The notes beneath the pieces are model-generated. The model was given only the letters and a program-made list of their open reading frames with translations, searched no databases and had not been told where the DNA came from. Of a DNA stretch of 36,470 nucleotides, positions 7,337 to 22,300 are shown piece after piece; the stretch's first letter is position 1, and the number at the start of each line of letters is the position of its first letter. This DNA is from an uncultured Saprospiraceae bacterium (lineage in GTDB: Bacteria; Bacteroidota; Bacteroidia; Chitinophagales; Saprospiraceae): assembly GCA_937942435.1 (NCBI GenBank), contig CALDEM010000060.1, positions 1-36,470 on the forward strand, given 5' to 3'. The position numbers and the translations under genes were made by a program.

Positions 7337-10300
7337 CACTTCTGGTATGTAAACAGTTTGACCTTGGTAGAGGATCCAGTCAATTCTGGGATATATAGGA
7401 TAGATTATGCATTCACGGTTAATTTTCAAACTGTAAAACGCTTCTATTGGGAGGTCTTTGTAGTAGAGTCTGGCTGTAATGCTTCCGAAGGTTTTACAGA
7501 GAGTTTTAGTGGTTGTACGCTTCAAGGTGACCTTGCGGATGGTGACTATACAGGCACATTGGCCACGGGTATACTCTTATGTCCTGGTAAAACATATGAT
7601 GCCATCATGTATACGCGTAGAAGAGGCGATTGTCTATCGGATAATACTAGTGGATCAGGAGGCCCCAATACACCTAATTGTGGTGCAGGTTGTGGAGATG
7701 CAAGCTGTGGATGTCCTGAAGATAGAGCTTCTGCTGCAACACCTCTTGGATTGCTAACCAAGTTTCCAGCGGTAAGCGCCGGAGATCCTGCTAACATCTG
7801 GGCAGGTGCACCTTTAAACACCCTTGGTGACACACCGGGCTTTGATGGTAACTGGGCTTATATAAGAACAACTTTATCTGGTACTGGTCTCCCAGACTAC
7901 GACTTCAGTGTAGATATTACGCTGGATGATTGCTTTGGTAACTTTAATGAGTCTGCTGCTTTTGATGAAACTGATGGTCAAGTTGTAGTGGAGGATTTTG
8001 GAGGAGCGACCGCACAGATAAGATGTGGTACGCCACTCAATGTCGAATATAATGCTGTCAATAGTTGCGGTGTTGGATTTGCAGGCAACACTTTTGAGGT
8101 GATAGACAACTCCACTATCGGTGGTGTGTCTATTGGATCAAACAATTCTAATATTCCTATGGGGCCTGATGTTAATGTAGATGGGAGATTTGAAGAACTA
8201 ATTGGACAGATAGCCTTAGGCAATGTTTGTCAATCAGGACAAATCAATCTTAATATGATCAATGCAACATGTTCTGCAGAATCAGAGACTGATGTCACCA
8301 TTATTTATGATATCGAAGTGCTATATCCCACATCTAATTTTGCAGCGCCTATGCGGGTCAACTGTTCGGATGCATGTGGAGAAGATTTGATTCTTTCAGG
8401 TGGTCCTCAATGGAATAATACAGGACTCAACATGGGATCCTCAACAACGCTCCCTGTTACTGATGATGATACTGACATCCTTAATTTTGATTGGACTGGG
8501 CAGATATGTGCACCAAGTGTAAGTGCTATAGATTGTGATGAAGGTACAGGATCTGTGAATGTCGATAACTGTGCATCTTGTGGTGTATATGATATAACAT
8601 ATGCGATTACAAATGATGAGTGTCCAAGTTGTAATACTACTACTACTAAGCAAGTAGAGATTGTCTCTCCAGTTATAACTAATGAATCTACTGATGTAGT
8701 AGAATGTAGCGCTTTTACACCTGCTATCACATTTGATGTTGTAGAGTGTAATCCAGCTAGTGGAGCAGCTACTTCTGTTGCTTATACAGGATCAGGAGAT
8801 AGAATGTGGGAGCGATCAGATAACCCAGGTGTCATGATTCCTTTTGCTTCTCCTGGTGCAGTTGCTGCCGGTGAAACGGTTATATTTACTCCACATTGGG
8901 TATTTGATGGTTGTGCTTCGTGTAATGCAGAAGGAAGCCCCATCACAGTTACTTCCTTAGGTCAACTAGAGGTTACTTGTCCTACAATAACAGATTTAGG
9001 AGATTTTGACTGTAGTGACCTTGCTACCATACCCGCGTTGCCTACAACTCAAGCAGCTGCAGAAGGTGCACCATATAATATTGTCATAGGTACTGATCCT
9101 GATCCTTGTGGGACTATAGTAGTGTCAGCCTCAGATGACGCAACCCCAGACGTTTGCACTGCAGTAACTCAAGTGATAACCCGTACAGTGACGATACTCG
9201 ATGATCAAAATGGAAACGGCGTCCAAGATGGTACAGAAGTAGAGATGTCATGTGATTTTACGTACGACATACTTGCAGCGTTTGTCCCACCAGCTATTGT
9301 GGGGATGCCTGGTGACGTAAGCATCACTTGTGATGCGCCACCTACAACGACTACGCTTAACTTTACTAACAATGGTGTCAATGCATGTCTGTCTTCAGGA
9401 ACAGTAACATCGACCTTGACTGCGTATCCAGGTATATGTGGAGGTCCCATGACTGAAACATGGACGATCCTCTCTGCCGATAACTGTGACAATGGAGACA
9501 TTGTCTCCTCGAGAACCATAACGGTGTTGCCGCCAGATCCTCCTACCGTTATTTGCCCGTCAAACGCGACAGTTGCTTGTCTGGATGATATTGTGATCGG
9601 TACACCTACAGTGACCACAAACTGTGGAGCAACCTCAACAACTACTACCTCTGGGCCAACACTGATCAGTGGAGATCCCGACTGTCCAGGTGCGATCTAT
9701 CATATAGTCTATACTGTAACTGATGAGTGTAGCAATGTTGTAAACTGTACACAAGTGTTTACAATTGCTAATAGTGCACCAACCATTACTGCACCAGAAG
9801 ATGAAATTGTTGAATGCTTAAGTAATGTTATCGCAGGTACGCCAACAACATCAACAAGTTGTTCGCTGGGAGAAACTATAACTGTAGTGGGACCAACATT
9901 AACCAGCGGTATGGACAATTGCAATGACGCTACATATACCATCATCTACACCATTGAAGATGCTTGTGGTAGGATGGCAAGTGATACACAGACATTTACC
10001 TTGAGTAATGCTGGCCCCACTATAACTTGTCCTGCAGACGTAACAGTAGAGTGTCTATCTGAGATCAGTATCGGTACACCAACAGTTACAACTACTTGTG
10101 GTTTGGGATCTACAGTTACAACCATGGGGCCAACTTTGGCGTCCGGTATGGCAGACTGTCCGGGAGCTACATATGAGATTATTTATACAGTAACAGATGA
10201 TTGTGGCCGTATAGCTACTTGTACCCAGACATTTACGATAGCTAACCCTGTACCAACTATTACAGCTCCAGACAATGTTACGGTTGAATGTCTTTCTGAT

Positions 10301-13300
10301 ATATCAGCTGGGGTTGCATCTGGCACGACCAGTTGTTCTCTTGGCTTTATGATCACTAATTCAGCTCCTGTACTTGCATCTGGTATGGCTGATTGTGATG
10401 GAGCAACATATGAGATCACTTACACCATAGAAGATGATTGTGGTAGAATGGCTGAAGCTGTTCAGACCTTTACAATAAGCAATGATCCACCCATTATAAT
10501 CCCTCCATCAGACGCCATAGTAGAGTGCTTTGATGATATAGTAGTGGGTACACCCACAACATCGACAAGTTGTACACTTGGAGAGACGGTTACAACAGTT
10601 GGACCAACACTTGTATCTGGCGATGCAGATTGCCCAGGTGCATCTTACTCCATCACATACTCGGTTACTGATGCCTGTAATAGAGCAGTCTCAGCTACTC
10701 AGTTTTTTACAATAGCCAATGACCCTCCAACGATCACTTGTCCTATAAACGAAGTAGTAGAATGTGCTGCAGATATTACTATCGGTACTCCTACGGTTAT
10801 GACCAGCTGTGACCTCGGACATACAGTGACTACCGTTGGTCCGACCTTGATGAGCGGCGATGCTGATTGTGATGGAAGCATCTATATAGTTGTTTATACT
10901 GCTAAAGATGATTGTGACAGAGAAGTCTCTTGTACACAAACATTTACAATTAGCAATGCTGGACCGACGATACAAGCACTAAATCCGATGACAGTAAGTT
11001 GTCTTTCAGATATAGCAGCTGGTGCTCCAACTACCTCAGCAAGTTGTACGTTGGGGTTAACAACTGTAACATCTGTTGGCCCAACGCTTAAGTCTGGTAT
11101 GAACAATTGTAATGGATCAATTTACGATATCGTATATACTGTAATGGATGATTGTGGTCGCAGTGCTTCGTCAACACAAGAGTTTACATTAGATAATAAC
11201 GGGCCAGTAATTACTACATGCCCTGCAGATCAAACAGTCGTTTGTCAGGCTGATATCATGGCTAACATAGGAGATGTAGTATATACTACAGATTGTGGAG
11301 TAACAGCTACAGTTACGGCAGGCTCTATAGTACCTGCGGCAACTAACACCGCATGCGGTGAGTTCGACGGTGACTCCTATACGATAACCTATACAGTAGA
11401 AGATGAGTGTGGTAGGATGACTACCTGTGTGCAGACCTTTTCGATCGACAGTAGCGATCCTGATATCACATGTGCAGATGATATCCTCGTTGTTGGTTGT
11501 GATGCTTCTGCAGCACCAGCACCAGACCCTTCTTTGATATTTGGTTCAGATGGTTGTGGTATGGTTACGGTCGAGTTTGTCTCTGATACGCCTATGGGTA
11601 ACGTCTGTGATACCCTTGTGATCGCAAGAACATATAGGGTGACTAACGCTTGTGAGGTGACTTCAGACTGTGTTCAGTTGATAAAGATATACGATGATAT
11701 TGCTCCTTCGATAACGACAGATGCCGGAGTATTAACGGTAGGGTGTGATGAAGAGCCACCACTGCCTAATGTGACTGTGAGTGATAACTGTTCGGCTGTG
11801 TCAGATATAACTGTGGACTTTAGAGAAGATACGCTCGCGATGACTTGTCCTGGTGACTTGATGATTATAAGAACTTGGATCGCCACAGATGTCTGTGGTA
11901 ACCAAGATTCTGTAAAGCAATCGATTGGCGTTTTTGACGAGAGTAGCCCAATCTTTTTAAGTGCTCCGACTGACACAACGATATCTTGTACAGACGTGGT
12001 GCCGGCTTCAGTGCCTCCTATATTTGACGCAAGTTGTGGTTTGAGCGATATAACCATGACAGAGACTACAACAGCCGGTATGTGCCCAGGTGAGATGATC
12101 ATTTTACGGACATGGGCAGCTGAAGATAGTTGTATGCGCATGGTTTCATTTACGCAGACCATCACGGTCAATGATACAGTTAAGCCAACGATCATATGTC
12201 CGGCCGATATGATGATCGTAGGATGTGGCCTTGGTGATGTGCCCGCTGCTACGCCGGGTTCTATAGTGGCTATGGATGGTTGTAGTAACGTTACTGTGAC
12301 CCACGAAGGAGATATTCAATTAGGAGTTGGATGTATCGGAGACACGCTGGTAGTTAGTCGTATATATAGAGCGACGGATGAGTGTGGCAACTTTACAGAG
12401 TGCATACAACGCTTCAGAATCGTAGATAACGTATCGCCAGTGATTACATCCTGTCCTGCAGATGTGGTCATCATAGGATGTAGTGCCAGTGATGCGCCTG
12501 TTGTCGATCCTTCACTACTTACTGCAACGGATAATTGTACAACACCTATATTTAGCCATGTTAGTGATACACCGAGTGGTACTGTTTGTATCGGTGACAC
12601 CTTGGTCATTACCAGAATCTATAGAGCTACAGATGATTGCGGTAACTTTACAGATTGCACGCAGATCATAAAGATTGTAGACAATGTAAATCCTGTGATC
12701 ACTTCTTGTCCACCTGCGATAAGTGTTCAGTGTTTTGCTGAGATACCAGCACCTATGCCTGAGGCCGTAATTGCTTCAGATAATTGTGGTGTCGCGAACC
12801 CTGCAACTACGTTATCTATAGTTAATAATGGAGGTGCTGGTTGCCCTGGAGATCCATATACAGTGACTTATACTTATCAGGTCACCGACGCATGCAATAA
12901 CTCGACGACATGTACACAGATCATCACAGTGATTGATGACACTGACCCTTTGATAACAAATGGACCAGCTGATCAAACAATAGAGTGTATAGAAGACCTA
13001 CCGGATCCAGACCTAACGGCTATTGTTTCGTTGGATAATTGTGGTATCGAGATCGTGGCTGTCATAGATACGGTTAACACCAGTGCCCCTGACTGTTCTG
13101 TCAATCCATATACAGTGACTTATACTTATCAAGTAGTAGATAGCTGTGGTAATTCTGATACATATGAGCAAGTCATAACAGTTGAAGACGTCACTCCTCC
13201 ATTACTAAGCGCCACGCCCGGTATGATTATGGTTTCATGTATCGCCGATGTGCCTGGTGCTCAAGGGATTACTGCTACTGACAATTGTATGGGTGTGATG

Positions 13301-16300
13301 ACAGTTATGTTTCAGCAGACCGCTGCTGGTTCTTGCCCCGGAGATGACATGATTACTAATACTTGGACGGTAACCGATTGTGTGGGTAATATAACTACTC
13401 ATGAGCAGCTCGTGATTGTAGATGATAACATAGCTCCTGTATTTAATATGGAGCCTTTAGATATGACTGTCACTTGCTTAAGTGATGTACCAGGAGACCC
13501 CGCCGTTACAGCAACTGACAATTGTGGGGAGGTACTCACTGTCATGTACGTCCAGTCAGCCGCAGGAGCATGTCCTGGAGATGATACAATAACCAACACT
13601 TGGACCACAGAGGACTGTGCTGGTAATGTCAAAACGCATACACAGACTATTACGATCGACGATAACACACCTCCTGTCTTAAGTAGCCTGCCGGCAAATA
13701 TGACGGTTGCTTGTCGTAGTCTTGTGCCTGGAGATCCAGGCATCGTTGCAATTGATAATTGTGGAGCACCAGTCACGGTGATTTACAGTCAATCTTCACC
13801 AGGTACCTGTGTTGGAGATGATACAATAATTAATACATGGACAGTTACTGATTGTGCGGGAAATAGGACGTCGCATACACAGACGATCATAGTAGATGAC
13901 AATGTTCTGCCTCTCCTAAGTGCTCAACCTGCGGATATGACAGTACAGTGTTATAGTCAAGTACCCGGGAATCCAAATATAACAGCGACTGATAACTGCG
14001 GAGAATCACTAATCGTAGACTATGTGCAATCCATGATTCCTGCTTGTGTAGGCAACGGTACAGTAACTAATACTTGGACAGTTACCGACTGTGCTGGTAA
14101 TAAAGCAACTCATACACAGACAGTTACTATCATGGATGTTACTCCTCCAGTCTTTAATGCCATGCCTACTGATATCACAGTTAGTTGTCGAGCAGATGTG
14201 CCAGGAGATCCTGCTATAACAGCAACTGACAATTGTGGAGAGGCGCTAATGGTTAGTTACGTTCAGTCAGCATCACCGGCATGTGTTGGTTCTGGAGTAA
14301 TGACTAATACATGGACTGTCACCGATTGTGCAGGCCTTGTTACAACTCATACCCAGACAGTAACTATCGATGATAAGATAGCTCCTACTTTAAGTCAGAT
14401 GCCAAGCGATACTATCGTGACCTGTATAACAGATATACCAGGTGACCCTGGTGTCACCGCCAAAGATAATTGTGGAGAGGCGCTCTCTGTTACTTATACA
14501 CAGTCAGCGAAGGGTACTTGCCCAGGAGATGATACCATCATGAACACTTGGACAGTAACCGATTGTGCTGGCAATGTCACAACGCATGTTCAAAATGTAA
14601 TCGTTAGAGATACCATTGATCCTGTCTTCAGTAGTATGCCTGCTGACATAACAGTAGCGTGTCTTTCTGCAGTACCTGGAGATCCTGGCGTCATGGCTAC
14701 AGATAATTGTGGAGAATCCCTAACTGTAAGCTTTAATCAATCGACTGCAGGTATGTGCCCAGGAGATGATGTGATTACTAATACTTGGACAGTACAAGAT
14801 TGTGCTGGCAATGTAACAACCCACATCCAGACTGTGACTGTAGATGATTCAACCAGACCCGTACTATCTGCAATGCCAGGAGATATAACAGTGCAATGTT
14901 TTTCTCAGGTACCAGGTGCCCAGGGAGTAACAGCAACTGACAATTGTGGAGAGTCTCTAACAGTAGGATTTGCGCAATCTCTTCAAGGTGCTTGCGTAGG
15001 TGTGGGTATGATCACTAATACTTGGACGGTCACAGATTGTAATAATAATACCACAACACACAGCCAGATAATTACTTTGGATGACACTACAGCTCCAATG
15101 CTTAGTGCTACTCCTACAAATATAACCGTTCAATGTTTTATGGACGTGCCCGGTGACCCAGGTGTTACCGCCACCGACAATTGTGGCGAGGTGCTGACAG
15201 TCATTTTTGCCCAATCGGCAAGAGGGTCATGTGAGGGAGAGGATGTGATTACTAATACATGGACAGTGATGGACTGCGCTGGCAATCCCACATCGCATGT
15301 ACAGACCATAACTATCACCGATACGACAGATCCGATAGCTCCTGGGGATGAAGGATCAATGGTAACATGCTTATCAGAAGCGATCCAACCTGGAGCCCCG
15401 ATTTCAATAGTTGATAATTGTGGTGCGACTATCATACCTGTTGGTCCTGTAGAAGGTCCTGATCCTGTATGTGTTGGGACAGGTACTAAGTCATATGTAT
15501 GGACTTATACTGATTGCGCAGGTAATATGGATACTTATACGTATACATATACGATCGTAGATGACGCAAGCCCTGTGCTTGATGTGACCCCAGCTGACAT
15601 AACGATCAACTGTCAAGACCCAATACCAGTTGCTCCAATGGTCAATGGTATAGATGCTTGTCAAGGAGTACTGCCTACTATGATGTCAGAAGTTATAGAC
15701 GGTAACATGGATGCTTGTCCATTTGACTATACAATCACAAGGACATGGACGGTATCAGATTGTGCTGGCAACCCAGTATCACACACGCAAGTCATCACAG
15801 TTCAGGATGTTGAAGACCCAGTTATCACATGTCCAGCTGACACTATAATTATCGGATGTAATATATCTTTTGCACCACCTGTAGACATAACAACTGTGGT
15901 TGCTACGGATAATTGTGGTACGCCGACTGTTACTCATATGGGGGATTCATCTTCTGGGAGTGCATGTATCGGTGACACACTTGTGATAGAAAGAACTTAT
16001 AGGGCGACTGATGTCTGTGGACACTTCGTTGATTGTATCCAGATTATAAAAATCGTAGATGATGTGCCTCCGGTAGTGACAGGAGTGGCGGATCTAGTCG
16101 TTGATTGTAATGCCGATGTTCGAGGATTATTTGCTAATTGGATCGCTAACAATGGGGGAGGTACTGCAACTGACAATTGTGATGTTTTCTCTTGGTCCAC
16201 GATCCCTGCCAATCCAGTTATCACAAGTATGTCTGGGGAAACCTGTGTGACCTTCGTTGCCACAGACAAGTGTGGTAACGTTACAACGAGAGAGGCATGC

Positions 16301-19300
16301 TTTAATATCAATTGCTCTTCGATCGATAAGACGCTTGTTAATAATCTTGATATGGATAACAGTGGAGACCCGAGTGTGGGTGATTCACTATTCTATTCTA
16401 TCGTTTTCACAAATGAAGGATCCACAGTACTCACTAATGTTACCGTCACAGATAACTTGATCATGCCGAGCTCCAGAACATGCGCTTCTCTTGCACCTGG
16501 AGCGACTTGTATCCTTAACGGATATCATGTTGTTTCTGAAGGAGATATTGTAGCAGGCTCTATTGTTAACGTCGCATCAGGACAAAGTGACCAGACAGGG
16601 CTGATCACCGATGATGTTACAATAGCCGTACCTACGCCAAGTATAACCTTGCAAAAGAATATGCCAACGCTCCTCAATGATTTTGATGGAAGTGGAGACA
16701 TGAGTGTCGGGGATCAATTAGAATATGTGATTATAGCAACAAACAATGGAACGGCTAATCTCACAGATGTCATTATATCTGATCTTTTGATTAAGCCATC
16801 CTTTGATACTTGTTTGATTCTTTTACCTATGGAGATGTGTACACTTGTAGGTACGTACATAATCACTGTCGACGATCTCGTAAATGGTTTTGTCGATAAT
16901 GAAGCAAGCGTAGATAGTGATCAGACGGATCCTATAGATGATGACGTAAGCGTAGAGCTGCCATCGCCGCTGATTGAAATTGTAAAGGGCCAACCTGTCA
17001 ATGGAGATGAAGATGGAAGTAATGATATAAGCCTAGGTGATGTATTGACCTATACGATCACTGTATTTAACACAGGTGCTGCGGCCCTTACTAATGTTAC
17101 GATTACAGATAACACAATTACAAAAGTAGGTGGAACAGAACCATGTACGGTTGTCTTGCCTGGAGAGACATGTACTTTCATAGGAGAGTATGTCATCCAA
17201 GAATCTGACATATCCGGCTCAACTATAAATCAAATAACAAATATCGCCATAGCTAATAGTGAACAGACGGGTGAGGTGATTGATTCTACAACCATCATGA
17301 TTCCTAATCCAAGTATGGAGATTAACAAGTTTGGGGCTGAACTTACTGGGGATTTTGACTCGAGCCAAGACGTCAGTCTCAATGATGAAGTGACGTATAT
17401 AGTAGTTTTAACTAACAATGGTAACGCTAACTTGCTTAACGTTCAGATCGATGATCCTTCTTTGACACCAAGTATGATGAATTGTGGCACCTTATTGATG
17501 GGCCAGAGTTGTGAGCTAATAGGCACACACATTATCACGGCAGCAGATCTCGCCGCTGGTATATATCAAAACACGGTAACTGGAACCTCCGAAGTTCCGT
17601 TTATAGAAGTTTCTGATACGTCATCAGTCGTTATACCGCAGCCATCTCACATTATGGCTAAATCTACGCCTGTGATTCTTGAAGATAATGATGGTAGTGA
17701 TGATCCGAGTGCAGGTGATATACTCAGCTATACAATAACAGTAACTAATAATGGTTCTGCCAATCTAACAAATGTTGTTATCCAGGATAATCTAATCACG
17801 CCAGCTACTCAAACTTGTGCTTTGCTCAAGCCAGGAGAAGACTGTGTGCTCACGGGTACGTATGAGTTGCAGGTATCTGACCTTGGTACCACTTTAGATA
17901 ACAAAGCCACAAGTAACACTGATCAGACGGAGATGTTGATGGATTCAGCAGATCTCGTCATACCAACGCCGATGATAGATCTTGAAAAATCCCAAGGGGC
18001 ATTATTTGCAGACCTTGATCAAAACGGTCTAAGGTCAACAGGTGATACACTTCTTTATACCATCACAGCGACTAACTCTGGTACGGCCAACTTAACTAAT
18101 GTCACCATTACAGACAACATAGTAGACCCTTCTTCTATCGTTTGTGCATTTTTGGAGCCAGGTGATCAGTGTCAACTAATTGGAAAATATGTCATATTGC
18201 AAGGAGATATGGATGCCGGTCAGTTGGTTAACACAGCTGATGTAGATGCAGATCAGCCAAGCATAGATAATGAAACCGCTACAACCATATTGCCTTTTAT
18301 TCCAGAATTAGAAATTGAAAAAAGTGTCGCTTCTATTTCGACAGACATGGGAGTTACATCTGACCTTATAGATCCAGGAGATGTTATCACCTATAATTAT
18401 GTAGTTACTAATACGGGCTTAGTAACCATGAGCGACATAGCAATTAATGATGTTGGCCCTTCTTTTGGAGGACTTCCGGGGACTAATAGTTTGTCTATTA
18501 TCACTTGTGATGTACTGACATTACTCCCAAATGAAGTATCCAATTGTTCGGCAACTTATGTAATCAGTGAGGCTGATTTTGATAATGCCTTGGGTGTTGA
18601 AAATGGAATTTTTAATATTGCCAATACCACTGGTGTTGATCCACGTGGAGATACCTTTACATCCACTAATGATATCGCTCAAGATAGTATCCCAGATGTG
18701 CCCAAAGTTGAAATCTTGAAAACGGCAAGTGATATAGCAGATATCAACGGAGATGGTATCCTGTGGGTTGATGATCAAGTGATCTACACTTTTGTCATTA
18801 ACAATACGGGTAACTCAAGATTAGAAAATCTCGTCGTTACTGATAACAATATAACCAATCCGATCATATGCACTGGTACCGCCTTAGATCCTGGTGAGTC
18901 ATTTACTTGTACAGCAACCTATATCTTAACAGAGGAAGATGGCGAAGCAGGGCGAGTAGTTAATACAGCGTCAGTCATTGGTATGAGTCCTACAGGGAAG
19001 ATTGCTTCGGATATATCTGATGATCCAACTGATCCGACTACTTCTACGTCAGATCCAACAATTGTAGTTATACCATGTCCGTCTATCGCATGTGTGGCAC
19101 GTATTAACCTGTCTTTGGACGCTAATGATCCTTTTGTAGTAACTCCTGCTGTTGTGGGTCTTCCATCGGGTTTTAGAGTTGAGCTAACAGATGAGTTCGG
19201 TAGGGTGATAGAAGATAATATCATAGATTGTTCATATGCAGGTAAAGACATAACATATAACATATTTCACCCTTGTAGAACTTCGCCATGTTGGGGGACA

Positions 19301-22300
19301 CTTAATATCGAAACCAAAGGTCTACCTGAGATGAGTTCCAGCTATGATGTGGTGCTCTGTGGAACTAATTATTCTAATCTCATTTCAGAATCAGACCTGA
19401 TTGATTCGATACATGCCGATGGGTGTTATGCGCCATTGACAGAAGTCAATTCTCGATTCGAGTCTGAGGGAGATATATGTGATAGTGTAACAACGATCAG
19501 GACTGTTATTGCCAATGCTGGCTTGGATGGGACTAAAATAGAAGTTGAGTTAAGAAGAGATACCATTGTAGAAAAGCCAATAACTCTCGATGATGTGATG
19601 TGCCCAGACTCAGATGAGTTTGTCAATAGCTTAAATATTGTTTGTAGACAGTTCAACAAGTTTGACAATGATCTATCACCTGACAATGTATTTGCGATGA
19701 CCCGACAGGTCAATAAGGCATATCCATATTTAGATACTGGAGAAGAGGAAGTATTCTTTGATACAACTAAAATAAGAACACCTAACAACCGTCTTGTAGA
19801 AGATACTACAATTGTATTGGATGGATATCACGTTGTAACTGATGTGGTTGTTCATGATACAATATTTTCCGAAAGGATAGTTAGAGGATCTCGCAGGGTG
19901 CTGACACCGATCACTTCGGATGGGCTTTGTAATCTATCTGTAAAATATGATGATGTTGTTTTTGATGGCTGTCTTGGCCCTGAGACAAAGACGGTTAGAA
20001 CATGGTCTATCTTAAACTGGTGTACAGGAGAAGTCAAGACTTGTGTCCAGTGGATTATAATTATAGACGATACGCCTCCTACCTTAGAAGAGCCTATCGA
20101 TGATGCAGCCATCTCGATAGAACCGTGGACTTGCATAGCTAACTATACCTTGCCAGATCCAGTTGGAGTGGCTGATGATTGTACGACATTTGAATATCGA
20201 TGGTTATCTGACAAGGGCATAATAGAAGATGGAGTGATTAAAAACCTCACCGTGCATGATAGTCCAGCCTTGTTTATACTTGAGTTGGAAGATAACTGTG
20301 GTAATGTAAGACGCGATAGCTCATTCTTGTACATAGTAGATGGTAATGCGCCTGTTGCTATAGCTGTTGATGAACTCAATGTTTCTTTGACAAAAGATCC
20401 TGTGTCGTTAGAAGGTGTTGCTAAGGTTTATGTTGAAGATATCAATCAAGAAAGCCATGATGCTGGTTGTGGAGATGTTGCGGCTTGCGTGTTGAAGGAA
20501 GAAGAACTGGACAATCCAATTATACGAGATGGGGTGCATCTTATAAATGAAGACGGCGCACTGATGTATGAGCCTGCGCAGTGTGAGTTTGATGGTGTCT
20601 TTATATATGAGTCAAGAGATGATAAAGAGACTGTGTTTGAAGAGATTCCATATGTTGTTTGTAAAGATTTTGTAAAGTTCTGTTGCTCTGATTTGGGTGC
20701 TCAACGGGTAGCTTTAGTGGTTTCAGATGTTTCTCCATATTCTCCAGATGGGATAAGTTGGACCATTGTAACTGTAGAAGATAAGAGCGAAGCGATACTA
20801 GAATGCCAAGACGTAATTGTACAGTGTGGTGATGACTATGGTCCAGAGGTTATAGGTTATCCAACTGTTTATGATCCTGTCTGTGGGACGGGTGTACTGA
20901 CTTATCAGGACGACAGTGATGTTTCTAATTGTGGGTCAGGAACTATCATGAGAACATGGTTATATAATGAAGTTATAGCTTGTGTCCAACAGATAATAGT
21001 AGAGTCTGAGTCAACTTTTGATCCTTATACTATAAAGTGGCCAAAGCACTATACATCAGAGGTCGTAGATGGAATCAGAAGAGAGTGTGAGTTATGGTTG
21101 GGTGAAGACGGTGAACCAGTGCTCATAAATGATGTAGAACAATATCGCATAATCGAATACGAAGATGAAGTTAAGATGGGCGAATCTTTTATCTGTAGTT
21201 CAGAAGAAGATCTTGGTAGCCCTACGTGGTGCGTCGAGAGCTGTGAGCTTATCGTTGCTAACTTTGAGACTATAGAGCTGGAAGCTTCTGATGCATGTAA
21301 AAAGATAATTAGAAGATGGACAGTAGTGGATTGGTGTGTATGGGAAGAGAATAGTGATAATGTGGATGATGACAATGATACAAATCTTGATGAGTTTCAA
21401 GCTATAGATGACTTATGGTTAGATGAAGATGATCCTGAGAAAGCAGGTTTGTGGAACGCTTCTTATGAGGAGAGATTAGAGCCAGCAGTTTTCAATTATC
21501 CAGACAATGGTAGAGTGACACAATTAGAATGTAAGCATTGTGCTAAATCAAACAATCCAGCTGATCACGTCTATTTTAGATATACTAATGTGGATATAGA
21601 TGGCTATTATACTTTTGATCAAGTTATAAAAGTTATAGACAACACAGAGCCGACCATACAAGTAGACAATAGTATTGTAGTTGAGATACTCGGTGGTGCG
21701 GGTAGCAAGGATGAAGGATTAGAAAACTGTACAGGTATCACAGAGGTGACGGCAGTTGCATCGGACTTCTGCAACAATGAGTTGTTGAGCGATGATCCAT
21801 TATCCTGGACAGTCTATGTGTTAGACGCGGCAGGTCAGACGATAGAAGGACCGATATCAGGATTTGGTGATTCGATGACTGTATCGACGGGTTATGGTAG
21901 TTCAGGTGATGATCGCTTTATCGCGTGGTCGGTCACTGATGGATGCAATAACAGTGCGATCTCCACCTCTTCAATTACATACAAAGATGTGAAGCTGCCT
22001 ACTCCAGTGTGCATAGAAGACTTGAGTGTCGCAACTATGAATAGTAATGGTACAGCAGTTATATGGGCGCAGGATTATGATAGAGGAAGTTTTGATAATT
22101 GTGGCACAGTTGAGATCATGTTTAGAGATGAAGATGGATCATTTACATCGGCCTTAGATATTAGGTGTAGTGATCTTGCTAATGGTTCGAGCCACACATT
22201 TGCACTTGAGTTGTATGTGATTGATGAAGCAGGAAACTACGACTTCTGCAATGTTACCCTGAGAGTAGATGACAATAGTGATATATGCCCTGATCAAAAC

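Noticed and set aside
11674..12195. 173-codon antisense open frame
   Set aside because: It lies wholly within the HYR region of gene 2 on the opposite strand and shows no domain or translation signals.
9542..15328. CRISPR-like periodic repeats
   Set aside because: The period is 237 bp, the repeats are in frame and encode conserved Cys-rich protein domains with no short identical repeat plus unique spacer structure.
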